DNA from: Simmondsia chinensis
Lineage: Eukaryota; Streptophyta; Magnoliopsida; Caryophyllales; Simmondsiaceae
Direction: 5' to 3'
DNA: 64,000 nucleotides
Assembly (NCBI GenBank): GCA_018398585.1
Contig: JAGTTD010000008.1
Location: 24,203,172-24,267,171, forward strand
Numbering within the stretch: the stretch's first letter is position 1; every line of letters starts with the position of its first letter. Both the position numbers and the translations under genes were made by a program. The notes under the pieces are model-generated. The model was not told where the DNA came from. It searched no databases and saw only the letters and a list, made by a program, of their open reading frames with translations. Shown here piece after piece: positions 1 through 11,311 of this stretch.

Positions 1-1669
1 GAGGACAAGTAGAATGATCAATCAGTCTTAGAACCTGATGTGCGAGAAAAAAACTGAGGATGTTCTTGTCTCAGGTGAACCTTCTGTTCTTTCTACTTCA
101 AATATTGTTTCAAAGAACAAAGACAACCGCGTCTTGAAGTGATTGCCCCCCATCATAAGCGTACCACCCATGGACTTTATTGCACCTGAGAGTTCCTTCC
201 ACCAGCTACCAACAGAATTTTGACTTTGGCGGTTTTGTCATGCTTGTGTCTAGGGTACCCGATGCTTATGTGTGCATTAACCTTGTTATTTTCCTATTCT
301 TTAGAGCTTGAGAATGATTTGTTTTTTTAAGCTGGGGAGAATTGTGGAAGTTTAGAAAATAGGGACTATGTCATTTTATTCTGGCAAATGATTGTGGTTG
401 TCTTCCTAGGCTGACAATTTTTGAAATATTCCTCTAGGACAATAAGGAAATTTGGATTTCAATTATTATGGTCCTAGATTGTTATTCGACCCACCAAAAA
501 AGGGTTGTGGATTATTTTCTTCTGTAGGTAGCATTTAGATTATAAATACCCCTCCTGTGATATCTTTCAGTGAGCCTTCAGTTAATTCAATTTCAATCTT
601 TCATTTTCTATCTCAATTGTGTAGTTATAAATCAGAGGCCCAATAGCCCCAAGAGGGGAGGATTGAAATATTAAATGATTGATATTTTAAAAATGGAGAA
701 AAAAGGGGAGAAGAGTAGATGCAATACTGTCACATTGTCACTATTTCTGCCAACACCATTCCCCCAATAACTAGTCCTGTTGTCTATGATGCTGGTGACC
801 ATTATTGTAATGCATCCAAAGTGCAGGCCTCATCAGTTCAAAAGGACCACTTACCTCGGCCTTAGTAGATTACTATGATATTGTTTCAAAATGTAGGGGT
901 TTGCTCGTTAAATTGATCCACAGAAGTGTATGATCATCTTAATTTGATGCTGCGTGGTGATACTAGACCACTGTGTACCATAAATGCACGTCGAAACCCC
1001 AAGCACTAATTCCATCACCAAGGGTCAAAATTGGCACCTCATTTGTGCTCATCTGCGTAAATCATCATTAGGTGCTCAATTAATCGCCGTTAGTTGAATC
1101 AAGATCATCCTTGATTGGCGAGTTCCCTCATTGTCAAAACCTTAGATGCGGTTTCTACTTCTTGTTGACAGTTATGGTTGGACACTCTCGGGCATGATTG
1201 GGAGGAAGTCATGGTTTGGCAATTGGTGGCAGCCAAACAGGAGGTGGGTAGAGTTGGAGAAGGAAATATTAATGGTGGTTCATGAGGAGGGAAAGCTATT
1301 AGGATTTTGATTCCCTTTTCTCGGAAAAATAAACAATGAGTCAAATAACAAAGAATCAAATTCTTTTCCTATCTTTGAACCAAGCACTGAGCTAATTTAT
1401 AAACTCAATGTCTTCTCCCCATTCTCCCCCTTTCTCTTTCTTGTTTATATAACTGATCCTAAAGGATTCTATATGGTCTTATTTGCATGGTGAGGTGAGC
1501 TGCTATATTGATTGTAATTTGATGGAATATTTTGGAGAGTAACTTTCATTCTTCCATTTAATCTGCTGTCCTAGATTTACTAAGCCTCTAGTTCATGCGT
1601 AAACTTACAGTGACATTTTTGTGGACAAAGGATGCTAGAAGAAACACCTTAATTTTACTACTGTTGCAG
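1..1669. other. Upstream sequence, probably a ClpB3 intron; no exon recognised
   Basis: The first ClpB exon in the window opens with an AG acceptor and two bases of a split codon, so the preceding bases should be intron (inference). I searched both strands for the preceding ClpB segment, the Walker B region of the first ATPase domain, and did not find it. The stretch is AT-rich and contains an LTR-like block described separately. The open frame on the minus strand near 1105-1359 has no recognisable similarity and is treated as chance. Confidence 0.55.
343..634 (+). repeat. Possible LTR-retrotransposon LTR relic
   Basis: A purine-rich run resembling a polypurine tract (AAGCTGGGGAGA) is followed directly by TGTGGAAG. 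A TATA-like box (ATTATAAATA) lies about 200 bases further on and a CA end is possible near 634. This is the usual order at the 3' end of a plus-strand LTR element. No second LTR or pol domain was found within the window, so the call rests on layout alone. Confidence 0.3.
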
Positions 1670-4600
1670 GTGCCACCAATGGTGCCATGGATGCTGGCAA
1701 TCTATTGAAGCCCATGCTTGGTCGTGGAGAGTTGCGATGTATTGGTGCAACTACACTCAACGAATATCGTAAATATATTGAGAAGGATCCCGCTTTAGAG
1801 AGGCGTTTCCAGCAAGTCTATGTTGACCAACCCAGTGTAGAGGATACAATCTCTATTTTGCGCGGGCTGCGTGAAAGATATGAGTTGCATCACGGAGTTC
1901 GGATTTCTGACAGTGCACTGGTGGAGGCTGCAGTGCTCTCAGATCGCTACATCAGTGGCCGATTTTTGCCTGACAAAGGTAATTTGATTCCTCATGGTTA
2001 CTTGAAAACATTGTCGTCTCCGCAGTACACGAGTATAAATCCCCATATGCAAGGCCAATTGGTGACTCTTCAGCATGTTTTTCTGAAACTTTCTTGTTGC
2101 TTCATCCATATTTGGGTGGTTATCTCAGCAGTTCAGTCTTCCATGATATGGAAATGACTCGCCTTCTTCCATCAAATTCCGACACTATATAATGTGGCTC
2201 TTACGGAAATTTATCATCAGGTTTCTGGCAGAGGATTAGTTTCCTGTGTTGAGGAGGATATACACTCTTTGCCATTCAAAGATGCCAGTACTTGAGCATG
2301 TGGGTAATATCTTCTTGGATAAAGCTGAGCTGGTTCCCAGAGTTAGTTCTCATGGATTAATCCAATCCGTGGCCTGCCTGTGGATTGACTTTGACCCCTT
2401 TTTGGCCTCAATTATGTATGGTCTCTAATCAAATAGAAACTAGAAATGAGCTCGGTTCAAGCAAAAAAATGATTTGAAGTACTAAATTTACTTTTGGGAT
2501 GCATAGTGTAGCACCTTTCTTCTGCACTTACTTACCAAATAAACCTTTCTCCCTTGTCATTGTGTGCTGACATCTGTTGGGGTTTGCCTTATACTTTTGA
2601 CCAAGCTGCCTTCATTGAGGATTTCAACTTTCTGTGGCATCAACTTCTAGTGATCTCATTGACATGTTAATTCTTCTTGCAGCTATTGATTTGGTTGATG
2701 AAGCAGCAGCTAAACTGAAGATGGAAATAACATCAAAGCCAACTGCCCTAGATGAGATCAATCGGTCGGTGTTGAAACTTGAGATGGAGAGGCTTTCTCT
2801 GATGAATGATACTGACAAAGCCTCAAAAGAGAGGTTGAACCGCCTTGAGTCTGAGCTTTCACTTCTCAAAGAGAAACAGGCTGAATTGACCGAGCAGTGG
2901 GAGCATGAAAAAACTGTCATGACACGCATTCAGTCGATTAAAGAGGAGGTATGCAATTTATTTCATTTGAATGTTGATGAAGATACCTGTCTTCTGGGTT
3001 TTATTCATTCTCTTTGCATGGTGGTTATTAACATGGCTGTATTTATTGGCTTTTGGTAAACCTATGGAATCAAGTTGTGTTTGTGGTTTCGTGGAAGTAG
3101 AATGTTGTGGTGGAGAGCGTTGGGTTTGTTTTGTTTCCAAGCCTTACTTTTGCCCCAGAAAATTGAAATTATTCAATCAATTTTAGTACCCGTTGATGGT
3201 TTTTAAGATATGAACATATTTGCATACATTATGGAGGTCCAAATCTAGCTTCCCAATTGCTAATCATCTGGTAATTAGCTTAAAATGCGTAACATAATGT
3301 AACACAAAGTGTTTGGGAATTGTTTGCAGATTGATAGGGTGAATATTGAGATCCAGCAAGCTGAACGTGAGTATGATCTCAACCGTGCTGCTGAGCTTAA
3401 GTATGGAAGCTTGAACTCTCTGCAGCGTCAGCTTGAAAGCGCTGAGAAGGAATTGGATGAGTATATGAAGTCTGGAAAGTCCATGCTACGTGAAGAAGTA
3501 ACTGGGAATGATATTGCTGAAATTGTCAGCAAATGGACTGGAATTCCTGTTTCCAAGCTACAACAGTCAGAGAGAGAAAAGCTGTTACACTTGGAAGAAG
3601 AGCTTCATAAACGCGTTGTGGGCCAAGATCCTGCTGTAAAAGCAGTAGCTGAGGCAATCCAGCGGTCTAGAGCTGGTCTTTCAGACCCTCACCGTCCCAT
3701 TGCTAGTTTCATGTTCATGGGTCCTACCGGTGTGGGAAAGACAGAGTTAGCGAAAGCGCTGGCTTCTTACTTGTTTAACACTGAAGAAGCCCTTGTTCGG
3801 ATAGATATGAGTGAGTACATGGAAAAACATGCAGTTTCGAGGCTGATAGGTGCACCACCTGGTTATGTGGGGTATGAGGAAGGAGGGCAGTTGACAGAGA
3901 CGGTTCGCAGGAGGCCATATGCGGTGATCTTGTTTGATGAGATCGAAAAGGCCCACTCCGACGTTTTTAACGTATTCCTTCAAATTCTGGATGATGGTAG
4001 AGTGACTGATTCGCAAGGGCGCACAGTGAGCTTTACCAATACCGTCATCATTATGACTTCAAATGTTGGATCACAATACATACTCAATACAGATGACGAA
4101 ACATCAAATAAGGAGCTTGCTTATGAAACTATAAAGCAGAGGGTGATGGATGCTGCCAGAGCAATTTTCCGCCCGGAGTTCATGAACAGGATAGATGAAT
4201 ATATAGTCTTCCAGCCTCTTGATCGTGATCAGATTAGCCGCATCGTCAGATTACAGGTAAACTCTTGTTTGCTTGTGCTTTTAGAAATTTGTATGCATAA
4301 TATTAGTTGTTTCACATGCACTTGAAAAAGAGAGAAGAAAAAATCAAACATACTCTTTGAGGATATGATAAATGCATTAGCTTCCTCAGCAATGATGGTT
4401 CTGCAATTTTCTGGAATTTGGGTTATGAATCCTCAAGTCAACAACGGACTAAATGAATAGAGGGACTGGCCCAGGGCTGAAGTGAGATTCATACCCTGTG
4501 TGCATATAATGGTTTTAATCACGGTCTCTGTCACAGTTTCATTGGCATTGCCTGATGGATCACAGTTGTGGTTAATCCAATTTTTCGTTGTGCGACTTAG

Positions 4601-5132
4601 GAAAGTAATTTCACTGCATAACTCTAGCGGATTGAGATTTAGCACGTCTGGGTTGAACTGTGAATGAAAGAGCGATCAGGGGAGGGGTAACTATGGGTGG
4701 AGCAATAGAAAATGACTGTTCTGTTGCAAGAAGCAGCTGAAATAATTGATATCTTCTTCCATCTCTTTATTCTAATGCTGCCTCTTACCATGTCGTGTTA
4801 CCCAGTTGCAACGAGTACAGCAGAGGATTGCAGATCGTAAGATGAAGATTCAAGTGACAGACGCTGCTATTCAGCTCCTCGGAAGCCTAGGATACGATCC
4901 AAACTATGGGGCTAGGCCGGTGAAGCGAGTGATACAACAGCATGTTGAGAATGAAATCGCAAAGGGAATATTGAGAGGAGAGTTCAAGGAGGAAGACTCA
5001 ATTCTGATAGATACAGAGGTGACAGCATTCTCCAACGGCCAGCTACCTCAGCAAAGGCTGGTGTTTCGGAAAATTGATGCTGATTCAGGCACCTCAGCTG
5101 CTGAATCTCAAGAAGCCTTCTCTCAGTTGTGA
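1670..5132 (+). CDS. CLPB3: Chloroplast ClpB-type disaggregase (Hsp100), C-terminal ~608 residues, four exons
   Basis: Exons by reading frame and GT-AG sites: 1670-1978, 2683-2948, 3330-4256 and 4806-5132 (stop TGA 5130-5132). The N-terminal part lies upstream of the window. The protein is an AAA+ unfoldase that, with Hsp70, resolves protein aggregates; plastid ClpB3 (APG6) is needed for chloroplast development (family knowledge). Exon 1 holds the end of ATPase domain 1 ([22 protein letters not shown], with the arginine-finger region). Exon 2 and the start of exon 3 hold the coiled-coil M-domain. Exon 3 holds domain 2 with Walker A GPTGVGKT near base 3720, Walker [12 protein letters not shown] and sensor 1 MTSN. 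Exon 4 holds sensor 2 GARPVKR and the C-terminus. No residue expected for activity is missing. The sequence fits the plastid paralogue ([20 protein letters not shown]) better than the mitochondrial ClpB4. The plastid signal itself cannot be checked here. Confidence 0.95.
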
Positions 5133-5343
5133 TCCCCAAAGAGTAACCTTTTTACCCTGATTGTGATCTACACAAAATGTAATGTTTTAGGACACTGCAT
5201 TTAAGCTCTGCTTAAGATGCTGAAATTTCACACTGCTTTATGCAGAAATCTCACACAGAATGGCTTATTATACTTTGTTTTAGACGAAAGCTCTGAGATT
5301 TGAAGCCCCCCAAGTGCACATTCTTACCCAGAAAAAAGAGAGT
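5133..5343 (+). other. ClpB3 3' flank / probable 3' UTR
   Basis: AT-rich sequence directly after the ClpB3 stop codon, with no other coding signal. Polyadenylation site not determined. It ends at the left arm of a foldback element. Confidence 0.5.
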
Positions 5344-5615
5344 TAAATTACATATTAGTACCCTAAAATTTGCTGTATTAATTTTTTAGTTTACGAACTT
5401 TGTGAAATAATTTTTTAATTCAAAAAGTTACATGAATATAATACAATATCCAACTAACGATTTGTGGGGGTGCAAAAGATGCCCCACTTTCATCTTTTAT
5501 ATTGTTGTTTGAACTATTTTATTGAATACACGTAATATTTTGGACTAAAAACTTATTTCACAAAGTTTGTGTACCAAAAAGTACACTAAATTTTAGGATA
5601 CTAATATGTAATTTA
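5344..5615. mobile_element. Foldback MITE, copy 1
   Basis: The left arm (about 5344-5412) and right arm (about 5545-5615) are inverted copies over roughly 65-70 bases. Both outer ends read TAAATTACATATTAGTA when read inward. The interior carries a 22-base stretch near 5502 that recurs exactly in the copy at 26648-27000. The element encodes nothing, as expected of a non-autonomous DNA transposon. The superfamily is not assignable because the target duplication is unclear. Confidence 0.75.
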
Positions 5616-6326
5616 CCCAAAAGAGAAATACGTCTTATGTTATCCAAAAATTTGGGTGCACATGACATGACGTGCTTGTAGAGGCATGCTGTGGTATTAT
5701 GTCCTACTTGTGCAGATGCTTATGTCCACTGTGAGGGAAAAACTAAATGGGATGTTCAGTATAGACTTCAAACAGGTTGCCTAATAATGATTTAAGACCT
5801 TGTGCTTGACTGTTTTTGAAGTTGAGCAACTAAATGGAAACAGGTAAAAAAAGAAATAAGGATGTTTAGATGGATGCATAAGGTCACATGAAAAGATAAT
5901 TAGAAAGGCAATTGATATAGTCGGGGCACAATTTGATAGGTGCAGAGCAATTTTTCGTCATATTTTCAATGTTTGAATCCCCTTGTTCAATTAACAATTT
6001 TCGTATTATGGACGTGAGTTATATATTTCTTTTTTCAATACAAGACATGAGCTATTACATAAGAATATTATTATTTAAGTACTTTGAGGTTTGATTATTT
6101 ATTATTTATTTATTTTAATATTTTAATATATATAATGAGGTACTTTAAAGTTTAAAAATTTATCAGTTAGGCGTCCTAAGTTGTAAGATTTCCTTCTACC
6201 AAAATTTGAGAAATTTTTATTGGAAAATGTTAAAGTGGAATATGTTTTTAACAATATATAATTATTTTAATTAGAATTTTAGGATTTTTTACCCAAGATA
6301 TGATTTTGACAGTATATAAGTAGTTA
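5616..6326. other. AT-rich sequence, nothing recognised
   Basis: No coding frame, repeat arm or RNA gene was recognised between the MITE and the LTR of gypsy A. Confidence 0.5.
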
Positions 6327-7930
6327 TGTCATGCCTCCACATTAAGCACTTAATGGGGGCAATGCGTTATAAATTAAACAAAAGTACCTATTAGATACCA
6401 TAGTATGCTTCATAATTTGTAGAAGAGAAATAATACAATCCTTAATAGGAAAATATAAGTAGAAGTCTAAATACATTCACTTAAAATCCTAAAATTTTCG
6501 TCAACTAAAAAAAAGTCCAATAGAATACAACAAAGATGGGTGACCTCCTGGGAAGTCCTCACCCTCGGATTGAGCGCACTGGGAAATAGCCTCTCTTCAA
6601 GTTTACCACCCCCCCCCCCCCCCCCGACCTTGCATAGGCGGGAGCTCTTGAGGCACTGAGTATGTTCCTTTAGAGTACAACAAGGAACATCCTTAACCTT
6701 TTCGAACTTCAATAATATAGTAGCTAAGTTTCTTGAGCTTCTCTAAGAGACTTGGTTATGCTCTGTCTGAAAATGGTAAAGAACGGAGTGACCTTAAAAT
6801 CCAGTATGTAACAAATCTGCCAAAAAAGAAAAAAGAAAAAAGAAAAAAAAAACAATGATCAAGCCTCTTTAAGAAAGAAGCATGGTTCATTTAAAAAGGC
6901 ATAGCTAAGTATCTTGATCAATATTCGAAAAATTTAAAAACACATCAACTAAATTCAAAGGCATTAAGCCCCTAGGTTATGGCTACATATAATCTCTGTA
7001 ACTGAGCTTAGAATTGGCTACCATAATGGATCCCCACCCAGCCAATTAGAGTATCAAAGGAATATTTCGAGTAGTACACTGCTAACAAGGATGGTATAAT
7101 CCCCCATCAAAAGCTCAAAAATGTCTTTTCCTGTTATTATAGGGCACAGCCTGCAAACAAACGTATGAAGCAAATTACATGTTTGCAACTCAAAACACAA
7201 ATCAAATCATATTTTTGAAGTATCATAAATGAAGATACATAATATAATCAATGTTAAATTCCATGTTTCACAAACCTAAACAAAAATACTTGATCCCTTT
7301 CTAATTTTAAACACATAGAGAGGTAAAGATGTCAATATGTGGCATGTAAAAAGAAAGTCCTCAAAAGAATTTTGAGAAAATCATACAATAGTCAGCTACA
7401 AATAAATAGATCAAAACATTTAGAGGTTTTAGCCAAAGGGATGGAAGAGCTAACGAAGAGGTCTCTTACTTGTAGAAATAGAGTTCCCTGGAAATTCCAA
7501 GTTATAAATTTACTCTATGTCTCTCTAGCTTTCAACTCTTAATTTTACTTTAAGTGAAGAAAATATGAAGTTGGACGATTTGGTGTTGGCCAGGGGTTCT
7601 ATATATAGGAGGAGCCTTGCTCCCCACTCTAATCATATATACTTGCTCCCCACTCATATTTGCCTCGCACCCCACTCCACTTATTATTGTCTTGCTCCTT
7701 AAATATAATATATATATATATATACATATACACTTACTCAAATACATATATGCATACTTATATACATCTGTGACAAGTATAATATAATATATAATTAGAG
7801 GTTAAAGGTATGCTAGATAACAAAGGTTAGACTAATAAGAGATGGTTTCTAAATTTCATTTCCATACAATTTACATCAAAATTTGGTCAACTTGTAACAA
7901 TTGGTTGAGTTTTTACTATAAATATTGACA
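6327..7930 (-). repeat. 3' LTR of gypsy A
   Basis: This block aligns by eye, with many differences, to 11312-12690. It starts TGTCATGCC against TGTCACGAT, and shares the segments around GGTTATGGCTACATATAA and AACAAGGATGGTATAAT. It ends TTGACA, so the ends form the usual TGTCA...TGACA pair. It contains the small retroposon at 6534-6670, absent from the other LTR. The divergence between the LTRs marks an old insertion. Confidence 0.7.
6534..6670 (+). mobile_element. Retroposon with 5S-rRNA-like head and RTE/Au-like tail
   Basis: The head starts with the 3' part of 5S rRNA (GATGGGTGACCTCCTGGG, then AAGTCCTC). The tail matches the 3' end of the RTE LINEs of this window (AGCCTCTCTTCA, then GACC, GCGGGAGC and GGCACTG). 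The insert is flanked by a target duplication TAGARTACAACAA at 6521-6533 and 6671-6683 with one mismatch, and it is absent from the sister LTR. A run of 17-18 C sits where the LINE tail reads CTACCCCCCAGACC. I read it as a 5'-truncated SINE-like copy. Confidence 0.7.
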
Positions 7931-7948
7931 CGGGTTTTATATATTAGC

Positions 7949-8834
7949 CAAGGTTGTCAGAATCGGGATTCTACGTAGGATCGGTGAGGGGTCCTCAGGA
8001 TCGGGATCGTAGAATCGGATCGAGAATGGTAAGATTCTACTTTTTGTGTAAAACACTAACTTGTATCCATAAAAATCGTATTATAAGCCTCAAATATACA
8101 ATAAAGAACTTCAATTCCATGCTCCCAACCTAGATCTAATCTTTGACCTGGAGCATTTTTTTTTGTTAGATTTTCCTGAACCGGATGGTTTAGAACTTGC
8201 ACCAGAAGACACCATTTAAACTATACCAACAAGTTAACTTCAATTTCATACGTATCAAAATCAAATATAATAGATAAACCTGAAATGTATAAGTTAAATA
8301 TATGTGAATAAAACAAGTACAACTTAAAGACTAAAATTAAAAAGAGGAGGCACCCATAATTAGTGAATATGATATTAGTAAGTTAAACAAATTTTTAGTT
8401 CAATACATATGAATCAACAATCAAGTTAACATTAAAACTAGGGAACAATATATTGTATTATAAAGTTGAAGAAATACAATAAAATTCATAAAATTGACTA
8501 CAATCAAGTAATCAATAATTAACCACAAAAATTCAAATGGGTATACTTAGATAAACAAAGCAAAACTTTTTTGAAAAAATTAGAAATTAAACAAAGCAAA
8601 ACAAAACCAAGCTTAAAATAAACAAAATGTAAATCAAAATAATTACCTAAGTAACTCAATAATATACATATACTAGAAGAATAAGAAAAATTAGGAATTT
8701 TTAGCCAAAAAGAAAATAAGCTATGGTTGTGTTATGTTTTGGCTAGTGGCTGGCGACAGTCGATCGGTGGGGTGGCAGGGCGTGGCATGGTGTCTGGTGG
8801 GGTTAGGGTTAAGGGGAAGGGGGTGTGCAGAGGT

Positions 8835-8867
<33 letters not shown>

Positions 8868-9074
8868 GCGTGAGTGAGGAGAGAGAAAACGGTGGGGGGA
8901 TCTTAATTATTTTAAATTTTTATAATTTTGATGTTATTTGACTCGGTAAGATCGGGACCGATTCTACTCGATCCTACCGATCCTACATCATTTTTCTGCA
9001 ATCCTACCTTTTTACGATTTTTTACACGATCCGGGTCAGTTGGGCAAAGTGGGATCGTGATTTTGATAACCATG
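7949..9074. mobile_element. Non-autonomous hAT-like DNA transposon (1.13 kb)
   Basis: It is flanked by an exact 8-bp duplication ATATTAGC at 7941-7948 and 9075-9082. The ends are imperfect inverted repeats of about 23 bases: CAAGGTTGTCAGAATC on the left and CATGGTTATCAAAATC as the complement of the right. An 8-bp duplication with CA-starting ends fits the hAT superfamily. The interior is AT-rich, has no transposase frame, and contains a G-run of about 28 bases near 8839. It sits just inside the 3' LTR of gypsy A. Confidence 0.8.
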
Positions 9075-9082
9075 ATATTAGC

Positions 9083-9200
9083 ATATGTGTTCAATGGGTG
9101 AGTTAGGTTGGGTTTGGAGCCAACCCATTAAGACCCAATAGTTTTGTATCCAAGACCCACCCATACCCATAGAAAACATTTTTAAAATACCCAATAGTTT
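9083..9200. other. Short degenerate spacer inside gypsy A
   Basis: Repeated GGGT/ACCC-rich words, with no domain. It lies where RNase H and integrase of gypsy A should be, so that part of the element is deleted. Confidence 0.4.
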
Positions 9201-9460
9201 ATGCTACTCTGATCGAAGATCGATTTTGGAAAGGACCTTAAAGCCTTGCAACTGGTCAAATAAATCATCAATTCGTGGGAGAGGGTACTTATTCTTTACC
9301 GTTACTTTGTTCAATTCTCGGTAATCTATACAAAACCTCATAATTCCATCTTTCTTTTTCACAAATAAAACAGTTGCACCCCACAGAGATACACTTGGAT
9401 GAATGAATCCTTTGTCCAACAATTCTTGTAAGTGTGTCTTCTATTCCTTTAGTTTAGCAC
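9201..9460 (-). pseudogene. Gypsy A reverse transcriptase fragment
   Basis: The frame reads the N-terminal RT palm of Ty3/gypsy elements: [20 protein letters not shown], then [20 protein letters not shown] and DDLFDQLQG...SKIDLRS. It stops just before the usual GYHQ motif; the Gly is changed and a stop follows. The catalytic YxDD part, RNase H and integrase are absent. The sequence is closest to the Del/Tekay chromovirus type (family knowledge). Confidence 0.85.
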
Positions 9461-9664
9461 GAGCCATTCGATAGGTACAGTTCCTGGCCCAATGTCAATA
9501 GAGAAGTTTATCTCTCTATATGGAAGCAAACCAAGAATGTCTTCTAAAAATACATTTGGAAAATCTTTAACAATAACAATGTCTTCTAACTTAGGACTCT
9601 CTTTGTTGACTTCTCTGACAAAACACATATATCCTTTACACCCTTTCCTTTTATGTCTACTAGC

Positions 9665-10140
9665 TTATAAAGCAAATATTGTGGGTGGAGGGTTATGATG
9701 GCTACTTCCTTGGAACACAAACTCAATTTGGTCTGGTATGCAAAATCTCACCTTCTTTGCTAAACAATCAACAATCACATAATATGTCACAAGCCAATCC
9801 ATGCCGATAATAATGTCAAAATCATGAATGTCTAGGATTATTAGATTGGCAGGGAGAATCCTATCCTCAATTCGAATTTCACACTCTCTACATACAGATC
9901 TAGTGATCATAGAATTTCCAGTTGGAGTTTCCACACACATTTGGACATCTAAATGTGCAGGATTTATGCCAAGTTTTTTGAGCAAGTGAAGGAGACACAA
10001 AGGAATGTGTTGAACTAGAATCAAACAATGCATGAGCATAGAGCAAGGATAGACATAAAGTAACTGTGACCACAGAGTTAGAGCCTTGCACATTTTGTTG
10101 ATTTAGAGCAAGGACTCTACCTTGAGCTTGAGACTTCTTT
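9665..10140 (-). pseudogene. Gypsy A protease region, frameshifted
   Basis: Two overlapping frames share one retropepsin. One carries the active-site segment, read as FDSSSTHSF where the family has DSGATHSF. The other carries the C-terminal half ending in IIGMDWL. A frameshift near 9950-10000 separates them. The enzyme would process the Gag-Pol polyprotein in an intact element. Confidence 0.75.
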
Positions 10141-11222
10141 ACTTTAGATTTCTGCATGCTTTGCTTGTTGTGGTTGCTCTTAGTGCCATTTGTCATATCC
10201 GGACAATTTGCAATCCAATGTTTCATGCCACCACACTTAAAGCAAGCCCTTGTCTTTCTATAGCACTCATTTTCAGAATGGAACCCACTGCATACATGGT
10301 ATTTACGGTTCCCAGAAGAATTCTTGTTGTTGGAGGCCGGTACATTTTGCTTTTTCCTAAAGTCTGTGTCCCCTTGCGATGTTGTGTTGACTCGATCCTT
10401 CCTTTTTAAGTCTTTGGCTTGTTGGTTCTCTTTGAGTTCCCTCTTGACTATGTAAGTAGTATCGACCACATCCCTATAGGTCTTATGTCAAAGAGGTACG
10501 ACATGAAGCTTGATACCACACCTCAGTCCTCTTTCGAACTTTCTAGCTTTAGCGTAGTCATTCGGAATCACATGGGCAGCAAAAGGAGATAGTTTGGTGA
10601 AGCACCTTAGATAATCATTTAAAGACATGTTGTGTCCTTGCTTTAAATCTATGAATTTAGCCGCCTTTCGCTTTCTTAGCACTTTTGGGAAGAACACAAC
10701 ATTATAGAGTTCCTTAAAATTCTTCCATGTCATTGTTTCACGAAGTTGTGGTTTGGTTATTTCCACCAATCCTTAGCCTGATCTTGCAGCATAAAGGAAC
10801 TAAATTTAACCTTTTGCGAGTCAGTACACTCTAATATTTTAAAGTACTCCCCTGTCTCATTCAGTCAGTCAAGGGCTTGTCGAGGATCTCCATCACCAGC
10901 AAAGGATGGTGGATTCATGCTTTTGAACATCTAAATAGCTTTATGACCTTTGGAAGCGCCTTCATCTTGCATCGTATCACTAGAGGTCTCTCTGTTAACA
11001 TGCATATTGATTTGCTTGGATAATTGCTGAATAAAATTTTGGAGTAAATTTCAGGTAAGGAAGTATCGAGGTTCCCACTATTATTTGCCCCAGCTTGATT
11101 AGTCCATTTTCTCTAGGCATATTGAAGGATGGGTACATCCTCACTATTGTCTGAAAGGTTGGATGGACGATTGGACATCCTAACAGACAAAACTTTAGTA
11201 CTAGAAGAAGATATATATCCAA
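10141..11222 (-). pseudogene. Gypsy A gag with CCHC zinc knuckle
   Basis: Minus-strand frames show a gag core (WKNFKELYNVVFFPKVLRK, then FIDLKQGHNMSLNDYLRCFTKLS) followed by an intact zinc knuckle, CFKCGGMKHWIANC (CX2CX4HX4C). Gag forms the particle and binds the element RNA. In-frame stops and frame changes interrupt the gene, for example between 10470 and 10490 and upstream of 10770. Order and spacing relative to protease and RT match a normal gypsy element. Confidence 0.8.
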
Positions 11223-11295
11223 AGATGTTTTGAACTAAATTCTAACGATGATGAAAACTAAGTAAAGTTCCCAAAACCCACTAGGCTAGAGTCCT

Positions 11296-11307
11296 GCTCT
11301 GATACTA
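11296..11307 (-). other. Gypsy A primer binding site
   Basis: The minus strand reads TAGTATCAGAGC, one base from the initiator tRNA-Met primer site TGGTATCAGAGC. It lies 4 bases inside the start of the 5' LTR, as expected. Confidence 0.7.
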
Positions 11308-11311
11308 TCTC

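Noticed and set aside
1105..1359. 84-codon minus-strand open frame
   Set aside because: No similarity recognised, no splice or start context; it lies in what should be a ClpB3 intron.
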